Shown one piece after another: positions 7,427-15,496 of a stretch of DNA of 64,000 bases (positions are counted from its first letter, which is position 1; each line of letters begins with the position of its first letter). A program made the translations under genes and the position numbers. Location: positions 124,001 to 188,000 of the forward strand of contig JAZKXO010000079.1 of assembly GCA_045611685.1 (NCBI GenBank), given 5' to 3'. The DNA comes from SIG701 sp045611685. Lineage in GTDB: Bacteria; Bacillota; Clostridia; Oscillospirales; CAG-272. The notes beneath the pieces are model-generated. The model was not told where the DNA came from. It was given only the letters and a program-made list of their open reading frames with translations, and searched no databases.

Positions 7427-8002
7427 TCAAAGAGAAAACGTATAATTAAAATATCTGTAAAGAGGGATGTAATCATTGAACGAGGCGACGACGCATTCGA
7501 GAAGGAACACTTTCTCCCTTTTCGCATACATAGTGATCTTCGTTGCGAGCTGCTCGTCTTCGCCGGTGAATCCGTACTCGGCGGCGCGGGGCACAAAGAA
7601 GACTGCCGCGTAGGCGGCACCGGAGCTTTTGTACAGCTTCGGAATCAGCGGCAAAAATTTCGCATCGTCTGAAAGCGGACCGGATACCAAAAGATGCGTT
7701 TCGAGAAGGCACCGTTTTTTATCCATCAGACAAAGGACGACAGACATAGGCGGCAAATTCTCCATAAGGAGAGAGGCATATCTGCCCAGCCGATCCGGCG
7801 TATCGAGAGGATTCTCTTTGAGGCGGCGAAGTTCTGCCGCCCGCAGCACGTCAAGCCCGACGGCAGGCGCCGTTTCGCCCTTGGCGAATGCCTCCGATAG
7901 AACGGTGTTTCGCTCCGTCTCGCTTACAGAGTCCCTCTGCTTCGCCGACAAAGCGGCATAAAGAAGTGCTTTCGCCGATTTCGCCGTTTTGAGTTCGCTC
8001 AT
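7427..8002 (-). CDS. RadC/JAB-like protein with degenerate metal site
   Basis: 191 aa. The C-terminal 110 residues follow the RadC core: a strand like VVLCLMDKKRCLLETHLL, the GPLSDDAKFLPLIPKLY region, a helix and strand, then ALATKITMYAKREKVFLLECVVAS near the usual end. The RadC motif HNHPSGD is replaced by VPRAAEYGFTGED, so the zinc-binding His residues are missing. The N-terminal half has a UPGREMDKLL-like helical look only in outline. Its ATG overlaps the TGA of the UPF0210 gene (TGATG), so it is the last gene of a three-gene operon. Catalysis is unlikely; a scaffolding role is possible. The family assignment is tentative. Confidence 0.55.
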   Translation of the reverse strand: MSELKTAKSAKALLYAALSAKQRDSVSETERNTVLSEAFAKGETAPAVGLDVLRAAELRRLKENPLDTPDRLGRYASLLMENLPPMSVVLCLMDKKRCLLETHLLVSGPLSDDAKFLPLIPKLYKSSGAAYAAVFFVPRAAEYGFTGEDEQLATKITMYAKREKVFLLECVVASFNDYIPLYRYFNYTFSL

Positions 8003-9360
8003 CAGTTCTTGAGGCTCTGCATCGGAGCGGGAATTCTGCCGCCGCGGTGAATAAATTTCGCGGAACTCCGATCGTTATGGAGCGGCATTACGGGACCGCT
8101 TCCGAGAAGACCGCCGAAGGAAAGCTCCTCGCCGACGCCCTTGCCAATCGCGGGGATCACGCGGACAGCGGTCGTCTTAAAGTTGACCATACCGATTGCC
8201 GCTTCGTCCGCGATAATAGCCGAGATCGTCTCCGCGGTGGTATCGCCGGGGATGACGATCATATCAAGACCGACGGAGCAGACCGCGGTCATCGCTTCCA
8301 GCTTTTCGATCGACAGATCGCCGGAACGGGCAGCGTCGATCATACCGGCATCCTCCGTAACGGGAATGAACGCACCGGACAGACCGCCCACGTGGGACGA
8401 TGCCATCACGCCGCCTTTTTTGACCGCGTCATTGAGAAGTGCCAAAGCCGCCGTCGTGCCGTGCGTACCGCAGACCCCAAGGCCCATTTCCTCAAGGATG
8501 TGTGCCACGGAGTCGCCGACTGCGGGCGTGGGCGCGAGGGAGAGATCGACGATGCCGAACGGAACACCGAGACGTTTCGACGCTTCACTGCCGACGAGCT
8601 GTCCCATACGGGTAATCTTGAATGCGGTGCGTTTGATGATGTTCGCCACCTCGGACAGATCGCCGTCGGGACATTTCGCAAGCGCCGCGCGTACAACGCC
8701 CGGACCGGATACGCCGACGTGAATGACGCAATCCGGCTCTCCCACACCGTGGAAAGCACCCGCCATAAACGGATTGTCCTCGGGAGCGTTACAGAACACG
8801 ACGAGCTTCGCACAGCCGATACAGTCGCGATCCGCCGTTTTTTCTGCGGCTTCGCGAATCACGCGGCCCATAAGCGCCACCGCATCCATGTTGATGCCCG
8901 CCTTTGTGGAACCGATATTGACGGAAGAACAGATGTGATCCGTTACGGCAAGCGCCTCGGGAATAGACTCAATGAGCGCGCGATCGCCGGCCGAAAATCC
9001 CTTGTGAACAAGCGCGCTGTATCCGCCGATGAAGTTGACGCCAACCGTCTGTGCAGCACGTTCCAGCGTTTTGGCGTATTCCACGGGATCCCCGCCGCTG
9101 GCAGCCGCCAGCATGGCGATGGGCGTTACAGAGATGCGCTTATTGATGATCGGAATACCGTAAAGCTTTTCGATATCCTCACCGGTTTTGACGAGGTGCT
9201 CCGCACTCCTCGTAATTTTCTCGTATACTTTACGACAGGAGGCTTTGATATCGGAATCGGCACAGTCAAGAAGGGACATACCCATCGTAATCGTGCGGAT
9301 ATCCAGATTCTCCTCCTGAATCATGGTGATCGTCTCCATGATATCATGTATATTCAGCAT
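8002..9360 (-). CDS. UPF0210 (PFL/DUF711) family protein
   Basis: 452 aa. The sequence shows the family's conserved blocks, for example DIMETITMIQEENLDIRTITMGMSL near the start and the Gly/Ala-rich central region with VGVSGPGVVRAAL, GIVDLSLAPTPAVGDSVAHILEEMG and GLLGSGPVMPLH. The family has a glycyl-radical-enzyme-like fold but no demonstrated enzyme activity. Its gene is conserved next to a UPF0237 ACT-domain gene, as here, which suggests that the ACT protein is a regulatory partner. Soluble, cytoplasmic, no signal peptide. Confidence 0.92.
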   Translation of the reverse strand: MLNIHDIMETITMIQEENLDIRTITMGMSLLDCADSDIKASCRKVYEKITRSAEHLVKTGEDIEKLYGIPIINKRISVTPIAMLAAASGGDPVEYAKTLERAAQTVGVNFIGGYSALVHKGFSAGDRALIESIPEALAVTDHICSSVNIGSTKAGINMDAVALMGRVIREAAEKTADRDCIGCAKLVVFCNAPEDNPFMAGAFHGVGEPDCVIHVGVSGPGVVRAALAKCPDGDLSEVANIIKRTAFKITRMGQLVGSEASKRLGVPFGIVDLSLAPTPAVGDSVAHILEEMGLGVCGTHGTTAALALLNDAVKKGGVMASSHVGGLSGAFIPVTEDAGMIDAARSGDLSIEKLEAMTAVCSVGLDMIVIPGDTTAETISAIIADEAAIGMVNFKTTAVRVIPAIGKGVGEELSFGGLLGSGPVMPLHNDRSSAKFIHRGGRIPAPMQSLKN

Positions 9361-9397
9361 GGTTTCCTCCGAAATGTTGAAAAATCAGATGCCCCGT

Positions 9398-9667
9398 TCA
9401 AATACGGTGCATGGAATTGAAAATATCCTCGTGCATGACATGAATCACCATGCCGATGCTCTCACCGAGCTCAGTCATCGTTTTGGTAAGTGCGTTGAAC
9501 TCCACGCTCATATCGGAGATATCCACAAGCATAACCATGACGAACATATCCTGCAAAACGGACTGCGTTACGTCCACTATATTGGCATTGCACGCACTGC
9601 AGGCGTTTGCCACCTTTGCAAGAATACCGACGCTGTCGCGTCCAACAACGGAAATTACGGCTCTCAT
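9398..9667 (-). CDS. UPF0237 ACT-domain protein
   Basis: 89 aa, a single ACT domain (MRAVISVVGRDSVGILAKVANACSACNANIVDVTQSV..., beta-alpha-beta-beta-alpha-beta). ATG 9667 is chosen because TTAGGAGCTG precedes it and the family starts with exactly this M-R/K-A-V-I-x-V-V-G-x-D pattern; an upstream in-frame ATG would add an unrelated basic leader. ACT domains bind small ligands, often amino acids, and regulate partners. It is the first gene of the operon with UPF0210 and the RadC-like gene. Confidence 0.93.
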   Translation of the reverse strand: MRAVISVVGRDSVGILAKVANACSACNANIVDVTQSVLQDMFVMVMLVDISDMSVEFNALTKTMTELGESIGMVIHVMHEDIFNSMHRI

Positions 9668-9760
9668 ACTTTCAGCTCCTAATATACAGTATATTTCACT
9701 TTTTAGATTTGTGCGGTTACGGCCGTACCGTCTTTCGGCACGCATCGCAAACACACAATT

Positions 9761-9789
9761 ATTGTACCAAATTTTTGCCCATTTGTCAA
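9761..9789 (-). promoter_or_regulatory. Promoter of the ACT/UPF0210 operon
   Basis: Minus-strand TTGACA (9789-9784), 17-bp spacer, TACAAT (9766-9761). Transcription would begin about 85 bases before the ACT start. Confidence 0.7.
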
Positions 9790-9790
9790 T

Positions 9791-9816
9791 AAAGACCGCG
9801 CTTTGGCGCGGTCTTT
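9791..9816 (-). terminator. Terminator of the trigger-factor-like lipoprotein gene
   Basis: 11-bp perfect GC-rich stem (9791-9801 with 9806-9816) with a 4-nt loop, placed 20 bases after the stop at 9836. It lies directly against the -35 box of the next operon. Confidence 0.8.
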
Positions 9817-9835
9817 ATTGCATGTTTTCGGAAAA

Positions 9836-10930
9836 TTATTCCGTTTTCTCAACAGCGTTGGAAACGAGGAATTCGTACACCTTATCAAACAGAAGGCTCT
9901 GCTCGATATTTCTCGTTTCGTAGTACTGTTCGAGCTCTTCGATCGAAGAAAGACCATAATACTCGGCGTACTCCTTCGCACCCTCTTCATATTCTTCCTC
10001 GGAGAGAGTGATGTTCTCCTGACGGGCAATATAGACAAGAAGCATCTCCTGCCGCATGGTTGCGTGCACCACAGACTCTACTTCCTCGTAAAACTCTGAT
10101 ACGGACAGATTGAATTCGTTTTTCACGTACTCGTTCAGGGAGATCCCTTGTTCGGTTGCGAGCATCGTGTAGTAATTCACGTAATCCTCATACATAGCAA
10201 GAAATTCCTTTTCGGGGAAGGAGATAAACTCCGTCTCTTTCAAAAGCACTTGCCAAATTTCCTGAACAATGTACGAGTATCTGCCGCTTTCCGCCTGAAT
10301 CGTCATAGCCTCAAACAGCGCCTTCTCGAAGGATTCGACCGTGTCATATCCGTAATGCTCTTTTACGAAAGCGTCGTCGTAAACGGGCAGTGCCTGCTCG
10401 TATACTTTATTGATCGTTACGACAAACTGCACGGCCTTACCGGACATCTCAGGGTTATTCACGTACGGCGTGGGGAACTTGAGATCAAGCGTAACCGTAT
10501 CGCCTGCCTTGTAGCCGACAAGTCCTGCCTCAAATCCCTCGATAAACGAGTTTGAGCCGAGCGTAAGGCTGTAACCCTCAGCGCTTCCGCCCTCAAAGGC
10601 CTCCCCGTTTATGTAGCCGACAAAATCAATGTCAACCTGGTCACCGTTTGCCGCAGCATCAGCCTTTTCTGCAACGGTAGCGTAATTGGCTCGTGCCAAA
10701 AGAATCTGCTGCTGGACATCCTCCATCGTTACCACATAGGGGTACTTTGCATATTCGATTCCCTTATACTCGCCAACCTTCATATACTCGGTAAGATCGT
10801 AGTCGTAGCGGATGTCGCTTTCCACCTCATCGTCCACGACGGGTTCGTTCTTATCGCAGCTCCAAAGCATCAAAGGTGCGCACAAAAGAAGTGCGAGCAG
10901 ACCGGCAAGTACACGCTTATGCTGTTTCAT
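9836..10930 (-). CDS. Trigger-factor-like FKBP peptidyl-prolyl isomerase lipoprotein
   Basis: 364 aa. A signal peptide ends in a lipobox with Cys25 (LMLWSC). After an acidic linker and an N-terminal helix, residues about 95-185 match the FKBP domain of trigger factor (GDQVDIDFVGYINGEAFEGG, SNSFIEGFEAGLVGYKAGDTV, LDLKFPTPYVN). The rest is helical like the trigger-factor chaperone arms. The ribosome-binding N-terminal domain is absent, replaced by the lipoprotein leader. It is therefore probably an extracytoplasmic foldase for secreted proteins. A -10 box TATAAT lies at 10993-10988 with no clear -35. Confidence 0.88.
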   Translation of the reverse strand: MKQHKRVLAGLLALLLCAPLMLWSCDKNEPVVDDEVESDIRYDYDLTEYMKVGEYKGIEYAKYPYVVTMEDVQQQILLARANYATVAEKADAAANGDQVDIDFVGYINGEAFEGGSAEGYSLTLGSNSFIEGFEAGLVGYKAGDTVTLDLKFPTPYVNNPEMSGKAVQFVVTINKVYEQALPVYDDAFVKEHYGYDTVESFEKALFEAMTIQAESGRYSYIVQEIWQVLLKETEFISFPEKEFLAMYEDYVNYYTMLATEQGISLNEYVKNEFNLSVSEFYEEVESVVHATMRQEMLLVYIARQENITLSEEEYEEGAKEYAEYYGLSSIEELEQYYETRNIEQSLLFDKVYEFLVSNAVEKTE

Positions 10931-11042
10931 ATTATTTTCCTCTGTTTTTCGTTAAATTTTCAAAGGTGATTTTGCTCAATTACATCTATTATAGCACCGC
11001 AGCACGCGGGAAGTATAAATACTTTGTAAATTTTGCGAGGCA

Positions 11043-11720
11043 TCACTCTTTTTGTCGGAAAACCCGCAAGAAAATCGGACGCATAAAATATGCACAGCCG
11101 AAAACGACACCGCCGTACACAAGAAGAATAGTGATATATTCCGTGACGATGCTTACGATCTCCGAGGGATACGGCGCAAACTCCACCGCATAGAGAAAGC
11201 GGATGAGATATACCGTTTCGAGAAAGAGCCTGCCCAAAAGATACAGGACGGATGCCGAAAGAATCGCACGGGTGGTGCTTTTGCGGCGTCGGAGAGAAAA
11301 GAGCGCCGCAAGATAACAAAGGATCACCACAAGGAGCGTCCAAAGACAGCCGAGAGCGGCAGATGTCGCGGCCAGCATCACGCCAGGTCCGCTGACCGCC
11401 CCCGAGATTACGTCAATGAAAAACGCCGAGGCGGCATCTAAAAAAAACAGAAGCACCGCTACAAAAAGCGCCTGCCGTCCGCTTCTCTTCCCCCACGAAG
11501 ACGAAGCAGTAACGAAAGCGGCGATTGCCGTACCGAACGCGAAGGACTGCAAACAGAGCCGCGCGTAATACAGCACCGTCGGCAAAGCCGTTTCCATATA
11601 TCGGATATCAGTAGCGGTACGGGAATAAAAAATTCCAATCACCCGTGCCGCCAAAAGAAGCACGGCGAGAAGGAGCGCTTCAGAGATAAAATACCGCCTG
11701 GAAGTTTTTATATTGCTCAT
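11043..11720 (-). CDS. Polytopic membrane protein of unknown function
   Basis: 225 aa with about six hydrophobic segments separated by short charged loops. A strongly basic N-terminus (MSNIKTSRRYF) suggests an inside start. No motif was recognised. ATG 11720 has GAAAGGAC at good spacing; a TTG 24 bases upstream is a weaker alternative. Apparently monocistronic, between a lipoprotein gene on the same strand and a divergent M14 peptidase gene. Confidence 0.7.
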   Translation of the reverse strand: MSNIKTSRRYFISEALLLAVLLLAARVIGIFYSRTATDIRYMETALPTVLYYARLCLQSFAFGTAIAAFVTASSSWGKRSGRQALFVAVLLFFLDAASAFFIDVISGAVSGPGVMLAATSAALGCLWTLLVVILCYLAALFSLRRRKSTTRAILSASVLYLLGRLFLETVYLIRFLYAVEFAPYPSEIVSIVTEYITILLVYGGVVFGCAYFMRPIFLRVFRQKE

Positions 11721-11888
11721 ACGTTTCGTCCTTTCCGAGAGCAAAATGGAAAACCGAATTTATATTATGATAGCACAAAGCGAAGCCGAAATGGTTATAG
11801 TTTTGTGAATTTTCCGATTCCGCGGTTGTATCGGGCAAAAAATCCGCATATACATAGCCTGTCTATACATACGAGGAGGTCATAAACC

Positions 11889-12845
11889 TTGCAAACGAAT
11901 AACGAAAAGCATTTTTGGGACGAGAGCCGAACCCTTCTTGATTTCTCCGTACCGATGGATTACGAACGCATGATGTCCTGCCTTGACCTGTTTATTAAGC
12001 GGTATCCGTTTTTGTCCGTCACGTCGGCGGGCACGTCTCTCTACGGAAAAACCATCCCCATGATCCGTCTCGGCGACGAGAGCGCCAAGTCTACCGTTCT
12101 GTACGTGGGTGCGCACCACGGCATGGAATGGCTGACCACTTCCCTACTCCTCCGTTTCATAAACGAATACTGCGAATACTATAAAAACGGAAAGCGGGTT
12201 TTCTCCATCAATATCGGGAATCTCTTTCGCACCCATCTTCTTTGCATCATCCCGATGCTCAATCCCGACGGCGTGGATATCGAGATCCACGGGGCGGATG
12301 CCTCGCCGATCCCCGATCGTCTGAAAATGATGAACGGCGGGGAGGCGGATTTCACCCATTGGCAGGCAAACGGCCGCGGTGTCGATCTGAACCACAATTA
12401 CAACGCAGGGTTTGAAGCGTATAAAATCCTCGAAAAAGAGGCAGGGATCCTCGGCGGCGGTCCGACGCGGTACAGCGGAGAATATCCTGAATCGGAGCCG
12501 GAGGTCGGCATGCTCGTAAACTATCTGCGGTTTGATGCAAGCGTTGAGATGATTCTTACTCTGCACACGCAGGGCGAGGAGATCTACTACACGACCGGCG
12601 GAAAATGCCCGCCGAAATCGAAGAATATCGCACGGCTTCTCTCTCAACTGAGCGGCTATTCTCTCTCTGAGCCGGAGGGAATGGCATCGTACGGCGGACT
12701 TATTGACTGGACGATCGAAACGCTCGGCATTCCGTCGTTTACCGTCGAGTGCGGAAAAGGCGAAAATCCCCTGCCCGCATCGTCTTTCTTCCCCGTATAT
12801 ACCGCCGTTCGCGAAATGCTGTTCACAGCGCCTATTCTGCTCTGA
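11889..12845 (+). CDS. M14-family zinc carboxypeptidase
   Basis: 318 aa, no signal peptide. Zinc ligands H77-x-x-E80 lie in VGAHHGMEW, and the third His is in LTLHTQGEEIYY. The catalytic Glu is in FTVECGKGENPLP. The layout resembles bacterial gamma-D-glutamyl-diaminopimelate peptidases (MpaA/YqgT type) used in cell-wall peptide recycling more than digestive carboxypeptidases, but substrate is not provable. The start is TTG 11889 because AGGAGGT lies at 11874-11880 and there is no nearby ATG. Downstream rlmD has its own promoter. Confidence 0.88.
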   Translation: MQTNNEKHFWDESRTLLDFSVPMDYERMMSCLDLFIKRYPFLSVTSAGTSLYGKTIPMIRLGDESAKSTVLYVGAHHGMEWLTTSLLLRFINEYCEYYKNGKRVFSINIGNLFRTHLLCIIPMLNPDGVDIEIHGADASPIPDRLKMMNGGEADFTHWQANGRGVDLNHNYNAGFEAYKILEKEAGILGGGPTRYSGEYPESEPEVGMLVNYLRFDASVEMILTLHTQGEEIYYTTGGKCPPKSKNIARLLSQLSGYSLSEPEGMASYGGLIDWTIETLGIPSFTVECGKGENPLPASSFFPVYTAVREMLFTAPILL

Positions 12846-12863
12846 CAAACCGCGATTCCCCGT

Positions 12864-12892
12864 TTGACAAACCGCGAGATTTCCTGTATAAT
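12864..12892 (+). promoter_or_regulatory. Consensus sigma-A promoter of the rlmD-family gene
   Basis: TTGACA (12864-12869), 17-bp spacer, TATAAT (12887-12892): a perfect match to consensus. A 13-bp direct repeat TGACAAACCGCGA occurs at 12842 and again at 12865, overlapping the -35 box. Confidence 0.8.
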
Positions 12893-12926
12893 TTAGGATA
12901 GGAAATGAAGAAACGGGGAGCCGAGC

Positions 12927-14282
12927 ATGAAGAAAAACGATATTATCCGCCTCGAGATCACCGACGTGACCGGTGAAGGAAACGGCGTCGGACGGCATGA
13001 CGGAATGGCAATTTTCGTCCCCTTCACCGCCGCGGGCGACGTGATCGACTGCCGCGTGGTAAAGGTTATGAAAAACTACGCCTACGGCATTATTGAATCG
13101 ATCGTCAAGGCATCCAAGTTCCGCTGTGATCCCGCGTGTGACGTCTTCAAAAAATGCGGCGGATGCGCTTTCCGTCATTTCGAATACGCCGAAGAACTCG
13201 CGGCAAAACAGCGCTTCGTCGAGGCGTCTTTTGCGCGGATCGGCAAACTGTCCGTCCCGTTTGAGGAGATCCTCGGCTGCGACCGCCTCGACGGCTACCG
13301 CAACAAGGCACAGTACCCCGTCGGCACGGATGAAAACGGCCGACTCGTGTGCGGCTTTTATTCCCGACGCTCCCATCGCGTAGTCGATTATACAGACTGC
13401 GCGCTCCAGCCGCCCGTGTTCGGCGAAATCGTACGCGCCGTGCTTTCGTGGTGCAATGATCACCGCGTCCCCGCCTACGACGAGCTGACGGGCAAAGGGC
13501 TTCTGCGCCATATTTATCTCCGTCGTGGAGAGCACTCGGACGAGATCATGCTCTGCCTTGTCGTAACCCGTCTTAACGGATGCGATTTCTCTCCCCTCGC
13601 AAAACAGATCACGGAGCACTTCCCCGATGTGAAAAGCATCGTTCTGAATCTCAACGACAAAAACACAAACGTCATTCTCGGGCAGACGTGCAAAACGATC
13701 TTCGGCACGGACTTTATCACCGATACGATGTGCCAAAAAACGTTCCGCATCTCGCCGCTTTCCTTTTATCAGGTGAACACGCGGCAGGCGGAACGCCTCT
13801 ACGAGATCGCGCGCGAATACGCCGATCTTGAGCCGGGTGAAACGCTCCTCGATCTGTACTGCGGCGTCGGCACGATCGGCCTTTCCGTAGTGGGTGAGGA
13901 CAATCGGCTGATCGGCGTGGAGATCATCCCCTCCGCTATCGAGAACGCGAAACAAAACGCGGCGCTCAACCGGATCGAAAACGCGGAATTTTTCTGCGGC
14001 GATGCGGGCGAGATCGCGGAAAAACTGCTCCGCCGCGGCGAAGCCCCGGACGTGATCATAGCCGATCCCGCCCGGAAAGGATGCGACGCCTTGAGCATTG
14101 AAAGCATCTTGAAAATGGCGCCGAAGCGCATCGTGATGATCTCGTGCAATCACGCCACCGCCGCACGCGACTGCGCGGAGCTTACGAAAGGCGGATATCG
14201 GATCGTAAAAGGACGCGCCGTGGACCTTTTCCCCCGCACAACGCACGTCGAATGCGTACTGCTTCTTGAACGCATCAACTAA
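12927..14282 (+). CDS. rlmD: 23S rRNA (uracil-5)-methyltransferase, RlmD/RumA family
   Basis: 451 aa. A short TRAM-like RNA-binding domain (1-60) is followed by the [4Fe-4S] cysteines C67, C71, C77 and C80 (CGGC motif). The SAM site DLYCGVGTIGLS follows, and the catalytic region ends with IADPARKGCD and ISCNHATAARD (nucleophilic Cys). RumA enzymes make m5U in 23S rRNA; Gram-positive relatives (RlmCD) modify U747 and U1939, so the exact target is uncertain. The start has GGGGAGCC upstream. It has a consensus promoter and a 3' hairpin. Confidence 0.92.
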   Translation: MKKNDIIRLEITDVTGEGNGVGRHDGMAIFVPFTAAGDVIDCRVVKVMKNYAYGIIESIVKASKFRCDPACDVFKKCGGCAFRHFEYAEELAAKQRFVEASFARIGKLSVPFEEILGCDRLDGYRNKAQYPVGTDENGRLVCGFYSRRSHRVVDYTDCALQPPVFGEIVRAVLSWCNDHRVPAYDELTGKGLLRHIYLRRGEHSDEIMLCLVVTRLNGCDFSPLAKQITEHFPDVKSIVLNLNDKNTNVILGQTCKTIFGTDFITDTMCQKTFRISPLSFYQVNTRQAERLYEIAREYADLEPGETLLDLYCGVGTIGLSVVGEDNRLIGVEIIPSAIENAKQNAALNRIENAEFFCGDAGEIAEKLLRRGEAPDVIIADPARKGCDALSIESILKMAPKRIVMISCNHATAARDCAELTKGGYRIVKGRAVDLFPRTTHVECVLLLERIN

Positions 14283-14290
14283 AAACAACA

Positions 14291-14316
14291 GGAGCAGAGG
14301 TCTAAACCTCTGCTCC
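14291..14316. terminator. Hairpin between rlmD and a convergent small gene
   Basis: 11-bp perfect stem (14291-14301 with 14306-14316), loop CTAA. The T-rich side is better on the minus strand, so it probably serves both convergent genes. Confidence 0.7.
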
Positions 14317-14344
14317 TTATCTGTTCGACAAATTGGAATTTGCT

Positions 14345-14674
14345 TTAGCGTTGAGCAGGAAACCACGGAATATTCAATAATGTCAATATAAAGAGGAAAC
14401 CATAGAAGCACGTAAGCAAAAGTGAACTGATAAAAAAGAGACCGAACACCAACGTCAATAAACAACTATCGCTATTTCTCAACTTAACAAACAATAATTG
14501 CAGGATAGCCAGCACAAGAGATATGCATTGAGACACGAAGAGAATGGTCGCCAATACTCCATTTGCAAGCGAAAGTTCTTTTCCATTCCAAATCGGAAGA
14601 TACATTGAAATGTACAGCAAGGGCGCAATTATAGATAGAAGTAAACCAAACCGTTGCCCTGTTAATCCTTTCAT
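14345..14674 (-). CDS. Small membrane protein of unknown function
   Basis: 109 aa with three or four hydrophobic spans (LLLSIIAPLLYISMYL, VLATILFVSQCISLVLAILQLLF, LVFGLFFISSLLLTCFYGFLFILTLL). The start at 14674 is supported by GAAAGAGG. It is the last of three small genes that are clearly more AT-rich than their surroundings and read the same way. No family recognised. Confidence 0.6.
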   Translation of the reverse strand: MKGLTGQRFGLLLSIIAPLLYISMYLPIWNGKELSLANGVLATILFVSQCISLVLAILQLLFVKLRNSDSCLLTLVFGLFFISSLLLTCFYGFLFILTLLNIPWFPAQR

Positions 14675-14705
14675 AAGCCTCTTTCCCCTTTCAAATTGGA
14701 ATTGG

Positions 14706-15041
14706 TCAGTATATTTCAACCAAAACCGCTTCTTCACGAGCAAAATAGTCCTTTGTATTACTGCTGAGTCCGCTTGCCATCATGGCTTGTCCAAATGGTA
14801 TATCTTCTATGTTACTCAAATAAACATATGTGGTGTCTTTAACTGCAAAAGGCTGTCTGCCAGTAATTACCAATCTGTATTTGTATGCGTAACCGTTGCA
14901 CTGCCATGTACCGTCGCTCATTTCATAGTATGTTTTCAGATTGCCTTCGATAGTTTTGAAAGGTTCTGATGACTGATTGTCACAACCAACCAAGCCACAA
15001 ACAAAGACCAATGCCAAAACAAGTGCTGTCAACTTTTTCAT
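14706..15041 (-). CDS. Small lipoprotein of unknown function
   Basis: 111 aa. Signal peptide with lipobox LVGC (Cys20), then a beta-rich secreted domain of about 90 residues (TIEGNLKTYYEMSDGTWQCN, YRLVITGRQPFAVKDTTYVYL). No family recognised. It sits between two small membrane-protein genes on the same strand, all with low GC, and is likely co-transcribed with them. Confidence 0.65.
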   Translation of the reverse strand: MKKLTALVLALVFVCGLVGCDNQSSEPFKTIEGNLKTYYEMSDGTWQCNGYAYKYRLVITGRQPFAVKDTTYVYLSNIEDIPFGQAMMASGLSSNTKDYFAREEAVLVEIY

Positions 15042-15072
15042 AAAAATCTCTACTCCGTCAAATTCAAATTGG

Positions 15073-15321
15073 TTAATCTGTTTTACTCTGCTCTCGTTTC
15101 TTGATTATGTGTCCAACAACAAAATAGGCTATTGTTGTTATCAAAACAGTTATTGCTGTAAGAATAACTGTAATGGTAATGCCTGTATACCAAGGAGCAG
15201 AATAATAGGCATATATTTCGGGATGATTTACAAAATCAAGATACCTTTGAAGCACACGACCACAGCAAGAACCTAATTGCACAAAAATGAATATCTTGAG
15301 AAACTTGTGTAATTGCTTCAT
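15073..15321 (-). CDS. Small membrane protein of unknown function
   Basis: 82 aa with two hydrophobic segments (FLKIFIFVQLGSCCGRVL and ITITVILTAITVLITTIAYFVVG) and a charged tail. ATG 15321 is chosen over an in-frame upstream ATG by AAGGAG at proper spacing. First gene of the AT-rich trio. No family recognised. Confidence 0.55.
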   Translation of the reverse strand: MKQLHKFLKIFIFVQLGSCCGRVLQRYLDFVNHPEIYAYYSAPWYTGITITVILTAITVLITTIAYFVVGHIIKKREQSKTD

Positions 15322-15436
15322 AACCTCACACTCCTTCGTCAAATTCTTATTTTCCGAACTGTTTTTACATATACAGTATATCATAAGTATGCCGTTTTTT
15401 CAATCTGCAGTTCTCGTAATTTACAAAGTTGTTATA

Positions 15437-15473
15437 AGAAGAGTCTATGAGAAATTCTCTCATAGACTCTTCT
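15437..15473. terminator. 16-bp perfect hairpin terminator
   Basis: Perfect 16-bp stem (15437-15452 with 15458-15473), 5-nt loop, in the gap after the DUF1015 gene. On the minus strand it is followed by a moderately T-rich stretch and would end DUF1015 transcription before the small-gene trio. Confidence 0.7.
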
Positions 15474-15496
15474 TTCCTATTTGTGTCTGACGTCGC

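Noticed and set aside
12144..14465. Very long open frame (773 codons) on the minus strand opposite the M14 peptidase and rlmD
   Set aside because: It mirrors two genes with clear motifs, has no ribosome site or signal and reads as low-complexity Arg/Ala/Val-rich protein; an effect of GC-rich codon use.
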